The notes: generated from the sequence alone by a model not told the origin. A stretch of 64,000 nucleotides of DNA from Streptomyces violascens (GCF_014649955.1 NZ_BMUA01000032.1:1-64000), one strand, 5' to 3'. Shown: positions 35,129 to 43,732, counted from the stretch's first letter. Numbers and translations are program-made.

Positions 35129-35600
35129 ATTCCCTCCCCGTGTGTGGCGGCGGAAGGGACTTCTCTTTGTTTGTGAGCAACCCCCCGCCGCTCAAGACCA
35201 GTCGAACCTAAACCGGCGGCTCGAAGAAGTCACCCGGATAAAGCATTCCGGATCGCCATTGGCTCAAAACCTGCACGTGACGCTTCTCGCCGACATGGTC
35301 GAAGTGCAAGCATTGCGCACCGAGTACGGGCGGGCGCAATGAAAAATTTGCGCCTTCATAGCGACGACACGCCGCCGAACCACTTGGATCTCCCGGAGGT
35401 GCGGTTTCGTCGACCTGTCTCTCGTGGAAGAGTTCGCAGACTTGACCGCTGCGACCTGATTCGCTCCATGGCGTTTCCATGAAAGAACAGTGCAAACACT
35501 ACAAATCCATAGATCTGGACAGTCTGGTGAAGCGGACGCGGACCTGGAACGACTGGAGCAGCCACGCATTCTGGCGAGAAGTCACCCTGTCCCTCCCCTC
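35129..35600. other. Intergenic region with one small hairpin
   Basis: No gene is supported. CATTGCGC (35311-35318) is mirrored by GCGCAATG (35334-35341), followed by AAAAATTT, which could be a weak terminator or regulator site. The right part leads into the IS3 relic. Confidence 0.4.
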
Positions 35601-35633
35601 GTAGTATGGAGATGTCCGCTATGAGGAAGTTTG

Positions 35634-35862
35634 ATGGCAGAGATACGCAAGAAGTACGACGCGGAGTTCCGGGCTGGGGCCGTCCGGATCGTTCGTGAGA
35701 CCGGGAAGCCGGTGACCCAGGTCGCGAGGGACCTGGGGATCAACGAGGGCACGCTGGCCACGTGGACCTCGCGGGAGAAGGAGGCCACCCGGGCCGGTCT
35801 GGATCCCGACGAGCGGGCCGAGCTCGCGCGGCTGCGCAAGGAGAACCACGAGCCGGCATCGA
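35634..35862 (+). pseudogene. IS3-family orfA fragment
   Basis: The N-terminus KKYDAEFRAGAVRIVRETGK, then VARDLGINEGTLATWTSREK and ERAELARLRKENHE is the HTH plus leucine-zipper part of IS3-type OrfA. Homology ends at about 35862; the usual ELRMERDVLKKA segment and the whole orfB are missing. It is an inactive remnant. Confidence 0.85.
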
Positions 35863-35869
35863 CCCCGCA

Positions 35870-36250
35870 ACGCTGCCTCCCCTGCCCGAAGCCCGTAGGC
35901 GCCGCCCGCGCCGCAGGTAGTGACTGCTCGGCCGTCCCGTGCGCGTGGACGTGAGCCGCTGCGCGTGGGTGAACTCCTGTTCAGCGGGCTGCTTCCCAGC
36001 ACCAATCCTGCTGTGGGGGTGGTGCGGCCGGAGGAGCTGCGTGTGGGCGCGGAACTGTGCGACTAGGCCGGGTCACCGGGGTCCCTGGCAGTCCCAGGAT
36101 GGCGGCCGGATTCGAGGGCACCGTCATCGACTTCGACGCCGATGAAGTCCTTGCCGTGGTCCAGCGGTAACTCGCCCGTGTGCCCGCCTGTCTCGTCCTG
36201 TCGGCTGTCACCCGCTCTGCGGGTGCAAGGGCGGCTGCGGCAGGTTTTGC
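35870..36250 (+). other. Scrambled gene remnants
   Basis: Two short plus-strand frames look like ends of lost proteins: FSGLLPSTNPAVGVVRPEEL followed by a stop at 36066, and FEGTVIDFDADEVLAVVQR followed by a stop at 36167. Neither has an intact start or a recognisable family. Their presence beside the IS3 relic suggests deletions. Confidence 0.3.
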
Positions 36251-36259
36251 GGTGGACCT

Positions 36260-36514
36260 TCACCACCTGCCGCGGATCTTGGCGAGCAGCGCGAGCGGGA
36301 TGAAGGCCGTCCAGAAGGCGATGGTGGCGAACAGGGGGGTGACGACGACGAGGAAGGCGAGTCCGAGGAAGGGTTCACCTTCGGATTTGATGCCGAGCAG
36401 GGGCAGTGTCCCGCCCGTGATGATGACCACTGTCCACCACAGTCCGAGGAGCATGGCTGTGGCCGCGGTGCCGTACGCACCGGTCAGCGGCCAGTTGGCC
36501 GGTTTCTTTGTCAC
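36260..36514 (-). CDS. Small two-helix membrane protein
   Basis: An 84-aa protein. GTG 36514 follows GGGGGACTTCA. Two or three hydrophobic helices are clear: YGTAATAMLLGLWWTVVII and FLGLAFLVVVTPLFATIAFW, with WTAFIPLALLAKIRGRW at the C-terminus placing basic residues inside. Function unknown. It is monocistronic and faces the relic region. Confidence 0.7.
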   Translation of the reverse strand: MTKKPANWPLTGAYGTAATAMLLGLWWTVVIITGGTLPLLGIKSEGEPFLGLAFLVVVTPLFATIAFWTAFIPLALLAKIRGRW

Positions 36515-37365
36515 TGAAGTCCCCCAAAGCGCGGCAAATGCAAGATCATCATAGTGTGTGCGGTCTTGCGGGTGCCGGTTTTGGCCTGTCTCCCGGACTC
36601 GCTGGCCCAGACGGGCGGTGGCCAGTACTGCGTCGTCACCACGTAGCGATCAACGCCTGGCTGTGGGGTGGGGGTTCGGGTTTTGTGTGGCGGTGGTGCC
36701 GGGCCGGTTGCGATGGCGGGATCGCTTGCCTGGGCGGTCGCGGCCGCCGTGGGGCTGGCTGCGGTTCTGCAGCGGTGGGACAGGCGTCGTGACGGTTCGG
36801 CAGAACGACGCGCAGGGTATGGAGCGTCATCCCGGTTCGGCTTCCGCCACTCCAGCGTGCCCTTGTCCGGGCCCGCGCGCAGCCGGATGCCCAGCTGACA
36901 TGCGGACGAGGCAGCGGAGCGTCCCGTGCAGGCTGCCAGTTCGCTCGAACTCCCCTGGCGACGGTGTCGGCTCCGGCGGAGCCGGAGGGCTCTCTCCTCG
37001 GCGGCTCCGGAGGCCGCAGAGCCAACTCCACGGAAGCCATCGCCCACAACGGCACAGCCGGCTACGTCAGCATCGTCGTCACGTAACGACGCGCCCCGGT
37101 GGAGAAGCAGCTCAGTGTGCGGGCTCAGCAGGCCCGCGGTTGGTCCGGTGCGGCCTCTGCTCCGCCTCCAGCGGCACCGTCAGCTCCGCGATCTGTGTCT
37201 CCAGCGCCTGAACCCGCTCCCGCGCCGCGGCCCTCCCGCGTCTCCAGCTCCTCGCACCGCCTCCTCGCCGGAACGGCAGGGAAACGGCGCGGCGGCCACA
37301 GCCCGACCGGCCGCCAGGATGCCCGGTACGTTTCCGACGTGGCGCCACGGCCAGGCGTTGTCGCT
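36515..37365. other. Long stretch without an intact gene
   Basis: Several open frames exist but none has domain features. A minus-strand frame near 37112-37230 (AAARERVQALETQIAELTVP) looks like the end of a coiled-coil protein and may be a relic. No repeats or strong hairpins were noticed. Confidence 0.35.
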
Positions 37366-38016
37366 TCACGGCATGTTGAGATCCTCTCGGGCTCCCGCTA
37401 TCTGGCGCAGAACACCATGGGAATCGCTGCTCCGAGCCAGATCTGTCGCTTCCGTGAGCAGCGCGGCTGCCTCGTCGCGCCGGTTCTGTTGAGCGGCGAG
37501 GTAGGCCAGTCCGATCAGGTTGGCCGCCACCCCCGGCAAAAACCCCAGCTCGCGTCGCAGACGGGTCGACTCCTCGAGAAACGTATGGGCGTCGTCCAGG
37601 TTGCCGGCCATGTGGTCGGCAATCCCGAGATGCCGTAAGGCGTAGGACATGGTCAGCCGGTCTTCTACCTGGCCGGCGAGGTCGAGGGCACGCCGGAAGG
37701 CGGGCAGCGCGCTCGCGTTGTCGTCGCGGACCACCTGATGGAAGACGCCGATCCAGAACACCGCCTCGCCGTGACCTCGCACCTCACCGAGGCGCCCGTA
37801 GAGATCCGCCGCACGCTTGAAGAGCTCCAGCTCCCTTGCGTCCTCCTCCCGATCCTCCAGGAACCGGGCATGGATCAGACGGCCACGTGCCAGAGCCAAG
37901 TCGGCCTCGACCGCGTCGAGGCCGCGGTCGGCGATCTCCAGTCCGTCGCTGTCGCCACCGAAAACGGCGCGTTCGTAAAGAAGTCCGGCCTGCTTGATCC
38001 GCTCGTCCACAGTCAT
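37366..38016 (-). CDS. TPR-repeat regulator-like protein
   Basis: A 216-aa cytoplasmic protein; ATG 38016 begins the sequence TVDERIKQAGLLYERAVFGG. It is made of TPR-like helical pairs: AVFWIGVFHQVVRDDNASAL, SYALRHLGIADHMAGNLDDA and LIGLAYLAAQQNRRDEAAAL. The last segment (SSDSHGVLRQIAGAREDLNM) closes the superhelix. Such proteins bind peptides or partner proteins. The inverted repeat of the downstream IS begins 60 bp from its start, so its promoter lies in or beside the IS end. Confidence 0.8.
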   Translation of the reverse strand: MTVDERIKQAGLLYERAVFGGDSDGLEIADRGLDAVEADLALARGRLIHARFLEDREEDARELELFKRAADLYGRLGEVRGHGEAVFWIGVFHQVVRDDNASALPAFRRALDLAGQVEDRLTMSYALRHLGIADHMAGNLDDAHTFLEESTRLRRELGFLPGVAANLIGLAYLAAQQNRRDEAAALLTEATDLARSSDSHGVLRQIAGAREDLNMP

Positions 38017-38180
38017 GCAGTGATCGTATCGATCCCAGATTCGGAGTGCTGCGGCGTCCGGCGCTCGGTCGGCCTCTAAGGGCTGTCCCGTAAGCGATCT
38101 TCGACCGGTTGCGGCAGCGCCCCGCGCGCGGGCGACTGGGCCCTGATGGCAGGATGATCGCCCCGACGATTCTGGGGGCC

Positions 38181-38600
38181 ATGTCCGTGCACACGCCTGC
38201 TGACTACCTTGAACTGGCGCATGCCGAGAGCGACAGCGCCGTACTGCATCGCCTCGCACGGTGTCCTTACCCCTTCGTATGGCAGGCACTGGCCGCCAAT
38301 CCCGCCACGGCGCCTGCCACTCTGCTGGAACTGAGCACGGCGCAAGACAGTGCCTGGAACGACAACAGGCTCCTTCGGCTGCTGGCGGAGCATCCGAGGG
38401 CGGACCACGCGGTGCTGCGAGGCGTCCGTGATGCCGTGGCGGCGAAGCTCGCCGAAGGTGAACGGCCCTATGCCGCTGTGCTCGCGCTGGCTGGGCGGAC
38501 GGAACTCGCGGCGGCAGAAGTGCGACAACTCGGGACTCTCCGTGGGGCTTCCGCGCGTCTGCGCGGTCAGCTGGACCGGCACCTCGGGCTCCGCACTTGA
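38181..38600 (+). CDS. Variant leucine-rich-repeat (LRV-like) protein inside the IS unit
   Basis: A 139-aa protein; ATG 38181 has GGGGG 3 nt upstream and fits a start of MSVHTPADYLELAHAESDS. It has LRV-like helical repeats: LHRLARCPYPFVWQALAANP, ATAPATLLELSTAQDSAWND, and LLAEHPRADHAVLRGVRDA. Variant leucine-rich repeats fold into right-handed helical solenoids that bind proteins. The gene is intact, co-directional with the transposase and enclosed by the inverted repeats. Confidence 0.7.
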   Translation: MSVHTPADYLELAHAESDSAVLHRLARCPYPFVWQALAANPATAPATLLELSTAQDSAWNDNRLLRLLAEHPRADHAVLRGVRDAVAAKLAEGERPYAAVLALAGRTELAAAEVRQLGTLRGASARLRGQLDRHLGLRT

Positions 38601-38643
38601 CCCATACCCGGTCCCGGTCGACCCCAGATGAAACGATCTTGGT

Positions 38644-39411
38644 GTGACTGCGGTGATCACGGCGTCGGTGCCGTCCTGGATAGGTCCCTTCACCGGGCTG
38701 AGCCCGCGCTCCTTCCGCAGGCTGGTGACTGCCGTGCGGCGCGAGACCGCTGCCGGACTTCAGCGTGGGCGGCCCTGGGGGCTCCCACTTGAGGATCGCA
38801 TTCTGCTTGTCACGGCCTACTGGCGCACGAACTTGACCATGCGCCAAATCGCCCCGCTGTTCGGCATCTCGAAGTCGGCCGCAGATCGGATCATCGACCA
38901 CCTCGGGCCGCTGCTCGCACTCCAGCCCCGCAAGCGGTTCGCGAAGGACACCGTCCTGATCGTGGACGGCACCCTGGTTCCCACCCGTGACCACACGATC
39001 GCTGAGCAGTCCAAGAACTACCGCTATTCCACGGCCCATCAGGTGGTCATCGACGCCGATACCCGCCTGGTTGTCGTGGTCGGCCGACCCCTGCCGGGCA
39101 ACCGGCACGACTCCCGCGGCTGGGAAGAATCCGGCGCCAAGGCCGCCGTCGGCAAGACGATGACCATCGCAGACGGCGGCTACCAAGGCACCGGACTGGT
39201 CATCCCGCACCGCCGGCGCAAAGGCGAGGACCTCCTGGCCTGGAAAGAGGCACACAACCACTCCCACAAGCAGGTCCGGGCCCGCGTCGAGCACACCTTC
39301 GCCCGCATGAAGGGCTGGAAGATCCTGCGCGACTGCCGACTCAAAGGCGACGGCGTTCATCACGCGATGCTCGGCATCGCTCGCCTGCACAATCTCACCT
39401 TCGCCGGGTAA
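38644..39411 (+). CDS. IS5-family DDE transposase (DDE_Tnp_4 type)
   Basis: A 255-aa transposase with a GTG start. The N-terminus has a helix-turn-helix (TYWRTNLTMRQIAPLFGISK has one substitution in my reading: AYWRTNLTMRQIAPLFGIS). Catalytic motifs: LIVDGTLVPTRDH (first Asp), MTIADGGYQGTGLVIP (second Asp) and RVEHTFARMKGWKILRD (Glu). The length and order match DDE_Tnp_4 transposases common in Streptomyces. The frame is complete. Confidence 0.9.
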   Translation: MTAVITASVPSWIGPFTGLSPRSFRRLVTAVRRETAAGLQRGRPWGLPLEDRILLVTAYWRTNLTMRQIAPLFGISKSAADRIIDHLGPLLALQPRKRFAKDTVLIVDGTLVPTRDHTIAEQSKNYRYSTAHQVVIDADTRLVVVVGRPLPGNRHDSRGWEESGAKAAVGKTMTIADGGYQGTGLVIPHRRRKGEDLLAWKEAHNHSHKQVRARVEHTFARMKGWKILRDCRLKGDGVHHAMLGIARLHNLTFAG

Positions 39412-39597
39412 GCACAGCGGGGGACGCAGCGACCGACCTCTCCTCCACCAACTCCAAGATCGTTACGGGACAACCCTTAGGTGATGGGCTGCTCGGTGGT
39501 GGGGTCCCAGGTCACCCGTTGCGATCCCGCGCCCCCAGGGACAACCAGCGAACAGAGCCTCTGTGCGTCACGAAGGACCGCAACGGAGTGTGGGTGA

Positions 39598-39855
39598 TCA
39601 TTCGGGGGCCGGGCGGACTACGATTCCGGTGATCTGGGCGGGCGGCGGAAGCGCCGCGTTCAGGCGCGCGGTAAGGGCGGCCGACAGCACGGTCGCCTGC
39701 GCGGCCCAAGCCACCGTGATGCCTCGAAGATGGAGGCGGCCCTCGGTATCGACGCCGAGCGGCTCCAGATGGCTGGACGCTTCGACTCCCAGGGCAGTCC
39801 TCCACCAGGCGTCGAGGTCATCGAACCAGTCAGGTCGCGACAGGGCCATCGTCAT
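39598..39855 (-). CDS. DciA-like (DUF721) protein
   Basis: An 85-aa protein whose core (GVDTEGRLHLRGITVAWAAQ, then ATVLSAALTARLNAAL and ITGIVVRPAPE) matches the KH-like DUF721 fold of DciA. DciA helps load the DnaB replicative helicase in bacteria lacking DnaC. Chromosomal DciA in Streptomyces is about twice as long, so this is a minimal version, probably from a plasmid or phage. The ATG overlaps a preceding stop (ATGA) on the same strand, hinting at a lost or unrecognised upstream partner. Confidence 0.65.
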   Translation of the reverse strand: MTMALSRPDWFDDLDAWWRTALGVEASSHLEPLGVDTEGRLHLRGITVAWAAQATVLSAALTARLNAALPPPAQITGIVVRPAPE

Positions 39856-40214
39856 GCCTCCCCGGTGAAGACGCCCCGCCAGCAGGTCCCCGCCACCTCC
39901 GCGGGCGCTGCTGACGCACCGTGAAGGATATCCAGGTTCCGGCCCCGCCGGCCTCCTGGGGCACCGCGCTCAGTCCGTCGCAGTCCGTCCGTGCGGCCTG
40001 AACGCCGCGGGTTGTACGCGAGCGGGTCTGATGACCCGTCACCTGTCCGCGGCGGCACAGCCGGATACGGGCGTGGATCTCCGCGGCATGAGAGACCGCC
40101 CGGTGGCTCCGTCCCGGAGTACGCAGACCGTGCCGTGCCGGGGTCATCGGCCGGCCGTGGGTCTTGGTATCCGCTGCGCCCGGAGTCGTTGTCAGACCCT
40201 CCCCCTACCCTCAG

Positions 40215-40247
40215 CAACATTCCGTCACACGAGGTGACGGAATGTTG
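40215..40247. promoter_or_regulatory. Long palindrome upstream of the unknown gene
   Basis: CAACATTCCGTCAC (40215-40228) and GTGACGGAATGTTG (40234-40247) form a perfect 14-bp inverted repeat around a 5-base centre. It ends 16 bases before the GTG start of the gene at 40264. The position suits an operator or a 5'-UTR hairpin. It is too AT-rich in the arms to be chance for this genome. Confidence 0.75.
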
Positions 40248-40263
40248 TGAGAGGGCGGACGCC

Positions 40264-41217
40264 GTGACCGTGTGTGTGGAACGCAATGCCGTAGTGGACC
40301 TGGAGACCCTGGTCCAGCAGGTCCCGCAATGGGCACGCGAGTGCGGAATGGTTCCGCTGGCCCGTACCCCCGGCCTGACCGGACGGTCGGTGGGACTTGG
40401 CCCCGACGACCTCGGCGCCGAGGAGTTCGTCGGCCTCGCCCGCGAGGGCGGGGCACGGTTCCTGTACTACGTGGCCGAACGCTTCGAGGCCGAGGATTTC
40501 GCCGTCCTCGACGACGGGGACGAAGAAGACTCCCCGGAAGACCGGCTCGACGCCGACAGCCTCAAGACACTGCGCGCCCTGCGCCGACGGGCCAAGACTC
40601 ACGACGGCGAGCTCGACAGCGTCGCTCTGTGCTTCGTGACCGACGGCGTCGCCCACTACTGGGCAGCCGAGGCCCCCTGGCGGGCCAAACTGGATGAGCA
40701 GTGGACCGAGTTCAGCAACGCGCTCAGTTACGGGGCCCAGGTCAAGGCCGAGGAAATGCGCGCCCACATCGAACAGGAGAGCGCCCGGCCGTCCAAGGAA
40801 CTCGAAGCCCACCCCGACATGCGCTCCGCGCGGGGCATGTGGGCCTTCGCCATCGCCAGTGAGGTCTACCCCGCCCCGGACGGCGCGGACGACGAGACCC
40901 TCTACGCGCACCGCCGGATCCTCCAGGGCGCCCTGCGCGACGCAGAGGCCGCCATCGGGCAGACGGCCTTCCGCCTCTTCACCCGCTACGAGCAGGAACT
41001 GGACACCCTGGCCACAGAAATCCTCGACCAGCAGCTCCTGAACGGCGCCACCACCGCCGCAGTTCGCCGGATCCGGGTCCAGGACTTCCTCACCGAGAAG
41101 TCCGGCGGCTACGCACCACCCAAGCGCACCGTCGACCTCCTCCTGGCCCGGCCCGAGCTCAAAGCCCCCAAGCCCCGGCCCGGCGGATGGCCGGACGGCC
41201 AACTGCACTTCGGCTGA
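40264..41217 (+). CDS. Unknown protein of plasmid-type island
   Basis: A 317-aa cytoplasmic protein from GTG 40264. It starts VTVCVERNAVVDLETLVQQV and has an N-terminal alpha/beta part with AREGGARFLYYVAERFEAED, an acidic stretch (DDGDEEDSPEDRLDADS), VALCFVTDGVAHYWAAEAPW, then a helical C-terminal half (RRILQGALRDAEAAIGQTAF, QDFLTEKSGGYAPPKRTVDL). No signal or membrane segments. I do not recognise the family. It carries its own palindrome upstream and terminator downstream, so it is expressed alone. The central domain is followed by long helices, which could suit a DNA- or partner-binding role. Confidence 0.75.
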   Translation: MTVCVERNAVVDLETLVQQVPQWARECGMVPLARTPGLTGRSVGLGPDDLGAEEFVGLAREGGARFLYYVAERFEAEDFAVLDDGDEEDSPEDRLDADSLKTLRALRRRAKTHDGELDSVALCFVTDGVAHYWAAEAPWRAKLDEQWTEFSNALSYGAQVKAEEMRAHIEQESARPSKELEAHPDMRSARGMWAFAIASEVYPAPDGADDETLYAHRRILQGALRDAEAAIGQTAFRLFTRYEQELDTLATEILDQQLLNGATTAAVRRIRVQDFLTEKSGGYAPPKRTVDLLLARPELKAPKPRPGGWPDGQLHFG

Positions 41218-41227
41218 CAGCCGTGAC

Positions 41228-41253
41228 GCCGGCCCGCAGCTTGGCGGGCCGGC
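41228..41253 (+). terminator. Perfect hairpin
   Basis: GCCGGCCCGC (41228-41237) pairs with GCGGGCCGGC (41244-41253) over a 6-base loop, 11 bases after the stop at 41217. Confidence 0.85.
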
Positions 41254-41483
41254 CTCCCGCGACTCCGGATACAACATCAGGACAGGACGGCCATGTTGGG
41301 CCACGTGACATCCGGCCGAACGGTCATCGCGGCCGGAATCGCGGAGCAGGGGCCGTGGCACCTCCGGACTACCTACGGATCGAGGAAGGATCTCACCGGC
41401 GCCGTGCGCCCGGCTCCGGTGACGAACTCGACGCGCTGGGTGCGGAGTACCGGGTCGCACAGACTGTATTCCAGCCCTGACGG

Positions 41484-41801
41484 TCAGTTGGCGTGGGGCG
41501 TGAACCGTTCGAGGAGACGTTCCTTCTGGGCGTTGCCCAGGCCGCGTACCCGGCGGCTGTCGGAAATCTGCATCTCGTCCAGGATCCTTTGGGCGCGTAC
41601 TTTGCCGACGTCGGGGAGCGCTTCGAGCAGTGCCCGGACCGGCAGCTTGCGGACCGCTTCGGAGGTGCTGTCCAGCACGTCACCCAGCGACAGCTTCCGG
41701 TGCTTGAGCGCCTCCTTGACGGCGGCGCGCTCCTTGCGGGCGGCGGCTGCCTTCTCCAGCGCGGCCCGGCGCTGCTCAAGGGTCAACGGGGGCAGAGCCA
41801 T
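41484..41801 (-). CDS. Actinobacterial integration host factor (mIHF/sIHF) paralogue
   Basis: A 105-aa nucleoid protein. The start LPPLTLEQRRAALEKAAAAR and the core LLEALPDVGKVRAQRILDEM with RRVRGLG are the classic mIHF layout: a long basic helix followed by a helix-two-turn-helix and H2TH-type DNA contact. Compared with the housekeeping Streptomyces sIHF as I recall it, the middle (HRKLSLGDVLDSTSEAVRKL) is divergent, so this is an extra copy, likely from a plasmid or phage. It may compete for or modify DNA-architecture functions. Confidence 0.85.
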   Translation of the reverse strand: MALPPLTLEQRRAALEKAAAARKERAAVKEALKHRKLSLGDVLDSTSEAVRKLPVRALLEALPDVGKVRAQRILDEMQISDSRRVRGLGNAQKERLLERFTPHAN

Positions 41802-42015
41802 GGGGCGGTCCTCTCGTCCTGCGGAAACCGAGCGGCCCCCATCATGACCCTGTGGCCGAGGCTTTGACCAGCGGGTTCAAGCCCATGTCACGGTGGCGTG
41901 GCGGGCGATGGCCGGCGTCCATGCGGGCACCGCACGGCAGCAGCGGGTACTTCTTTCGGTCATGCCCCCTCCTCGAAGTCGGCGGGCAGGTCGGCGGTAT
42001 GGCATCGTGACAAGT

Positions 42016-42050
42016 CCGGCCCGTCAGGCTCCCCCGTCTTGGCGGGCCGG
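42016..42050. terminator. Terminator-like hairpin
   Basis: CCGGCCCGTC (42016-42025) pairs with GGCGGGCCGG (42041-42050) with one G-U type pair. It lies between the IHF promoter region and the small minus-strand gene ending at 42140. Confidence 0.55.
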
Positions 42051-42139
42051 GCCTCTGCCGCGGCAGAGGGGACGGGGATCAGCCCGTACTGGGTGAGCGC
42101 CTGGGGTGTAGGCGCGACTGGCTCGCGGCACGGATCCGG

Positions 42140-42388
42140 CTAGGCGACATCTCCCGGGACCACGCCGCTCTGTTGTGACCATGACTTGATGACCATGTAC
42201 TCACCGTCGGCGGCTTTCTCGGCGAGCGTGACGACGGCGTTTCCTGAGCCGTAGATGCCGACTTGGCCGAGGAACTTCTTCTCGGCCACCTCGCCGTCGT
42301 CCCAGTAGCCCTGTACGCACGCACCGTCGGGCCCGAACTGGGTGGTTACGCGGAATCTGCCGGGGTTTATGGACCGAGAGCCTGCCAT
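42140..42388 (-). CDS. Small hypothetical protein
   Basis: An 82-aa protein from ATG 42388. The sequence is beta-rich: RFRVTTQFGPDGACVQGYWD, FLGQVGIYGSGNAVVTLAEK, EYMVIKSWSQQSGVVPGDVA. No export signal. No family recognised. Codon use is host-like. It lies in the plasmid-like segment between IHF and the dnaE2 fragment. Confidence 0.55.
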   Translation of the reverse strand: MAGSRSINPGRFRVTTQFGPDGACVQGYWDDGEVAEKKFLGQVGIYGSGNAVVTLAEKAADGEYMVIKSWSQQSGVVPGDVA

Positions 42389-42523
42389 GCGATGTTCGTC
42401 AGCCGTTGCCGTGCCCTGGCCGGGGCACCGCGAGCCGCTGCTTCGGTAGGGAGAACGGGGCGGGTGGTTCATCGGCGGCGTACGGCGCTGATCCAGGCGG
42501 GCAGGGCCATGGCGGCGAAGGCG

Positions 42524-42758
42524 AGCATTCCGTCGGCCGGTGGGAGGCGACCGCGACATCGACGCCGAGAATCGGCCGGATGCCGTGGGCGGCACAGGCC
42601 TGCACGAAGCGCACCATTCCGGCCATGGTGTCCCGGTCGGTGAGCGCCAGCTCCGTCATGCCGCGCTCGGCAGCCCGTGCCACCAGGGCTTCGGGGTGGG
42701 AGGCGCCGCACCTGGCGGAATAGCCGGAGGCGACATGCAGATGCACAAACCCGCCCAT
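42524..42758 (-). pseudogene. Error-prone DNA polymerase (dnaE2-type) N-terminal fragment
   Basis: ATG 42758 begins MGGFVHLHVASGYSARCGAS, followed by RAAERGMTELALTDRDTMAG and AHGIRPILGVDVAVA. This is the PHP domain of DnaE-type polymerases (HLH metal motif, LTDRD). Homology ends after about 78 residues and the rest of the ~1,100-aa polymerase is missing. Streptomyces plasmids often carry dnaE2; this is a leftover. Confidence 0.85.
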
Positions 42759-42904
42759 CCGCTCCTCCTGCGCTCTATGCCCCCTTGCCCCTTCTGTCCC
42801 AGTGGCCAGATATCCACCATAGCCCACAGAACCGAATGCCTGTTCGAACAAGAAGTAAGGTCTTGTCCACCCCTCTGGCTGCTAGCAATTGCTATCTTGG
42901 GGGG

Positions 42905-43129
42905 ATGGCAGCCGATGAGAAGCAGCTCAACGTCCGCGTTCGCGCCCGCACCCATGAACTCCTCGCCGAACGGGTCCAGCGCAGGGGCGTCACCATGCAG
43001 GCCTACGTCTCCGGCCTCATCGAAAGCGACATCGACCCCGCCCGCGATCCCTTCGTCGCCGGCCTCGTCGACGACATGACCGGCCTGCTCGACGAGTTCG
43101 ACGACGCCTTCCACCCCGGACAGCGTTGA
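42905..43129 (+). CDS. Ribbon-helix-helix antitoxin
   Basis: A 74-aa protein; ATG 42905 follows GGGGGG. KQLNVRVRARTHELLAERVQ and RRGVTMQAYVSGLIESDI form the strand-helix-helix of the RHH DNA-binding fold. The acidic C-terminal tail (DDMTGLLDEFDDAF) is suited to capping a toxin. The stop overlaps the toxin start (TGATG). The protein should both neutralise the toxin and repress the operon. Confidence 0.85.
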   Translation: MAADEKQLNVRVRARTHELLAERVQRRGVTMQAYVSGLIESDIDPARDPFVAGLVDDMTGLLDEFDDAFHPGQR

Positions 43130-43515
43130 TGTTCCTGCGCATCGACGCCCGCTGGATCGAAGACGCCCTGCAGGACTTCGAACAGCGCACCGGCCGCGAG
43201 ACCGGCATCGACGACTGGGGCGCCCTGACCGCCGCGGTCTACCGCCACGCCTACGAACTCCACGCCGGCGAACCCTTCTACCTCGAAGCCCCCGTCAGGG
43301 CCGCCGTCCTGCTGCAGATGTTCGTCACCCTCAGGCCCCTGACCGACTACAACGGCCTCGTCGGATCCGCCCTGGCCCTGCGCTACCTCCACCAGTCCGC
43401 CGAACCCGCCAAACCCCCCGCCGGCGCCATGGCCGACCTCGTGCGGGAAATCCGCTCCGGCACACTCACCCTGCGCGCCACCGCCGCTCGCCTGCGCTCC
43501 TGGGGCACCGACTGA
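43129..43515 (+). CDS. Fic/Doc-like toxin component
   Basis: A 128-aa protein. The order IDARWIEDALQDFEQRTGRE, DDWGALTAAVYRHAYEL, EAPVRAAVLLQMFVTLRPLT and YNGLVGSALALRYLHQ follows Doc-like Fic proteins. The usual catalytic HxFx(D/N)GNKR motif is replaced by VTLRPLTDYNGLVG, so the His and the phosphate-binding GNxR are absent; only Asn remains. Members of this actinobacterial branch are nevertheless annotated as Fic-type toxin components. Whether it AMPylates, phosphorylates or is inactive is unclear. It overlaps the RHH gene, giving an antitoxin-first operon. Confidence 0.7.
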   Translation: MFLRIDARWIEDALQDFEQRTGRETGIDDWGALTAAVYRHAYELHAGEPFYLEAPVRAAVLLQMFVTLRPLTDYNGLVGSALALRYLHQSAEPAKPPAGAMADLVREIRSGTLTLRATAARLRSWGTD

Positions 43516-43732
43516 CCCCTGCCGAGTGCGCCACCGCCCTACGGGCCGATGGTGACCGCTGCTCTTCCACGACCAGGCCCGGTCTCCCTGAAGGCGGAAC
43601 GGCAGCGGCCCGCGTGCGGCGAGCGCACGAAAGTACTGGCGGACCTAAGGGACGACTGCATTGTCAGTGCCCCCCTTTAGCGTCGAAAGCCAGGGCCCGG
43701 ACCGGCCGGGGCCATCGAGCGAGGGAGCGACC

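Larger units (their letters stand above)
38077..39479. mobile_element. IS5-type element enclosing an LRV-protein gene
   Basis: Left end TAAGGGCTGTCCCGTAAGCG ... ATCTT (from 38077) is matched by right end AAGATCGTTACGGGACAACC ... CTTA (to 39479), with two or three differences. Between the left end and the transposase sits a 139-aa gene. AACGATCTT recurs at 38632-38640 just before the transposase start, where the normal inner edge of a left end would be. This suggests a second, partial left end and capture of extra DNA. Confidence 0.7.

Noticed and set aside
37366..39390. A single 674-codon minus-strand frame spanning the TPR gene and the second IS
   Set aside because: Only the first part (37366-38016) is coding. 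The rest is antisense of the LRV and transposase genes and runs through both IS ends.
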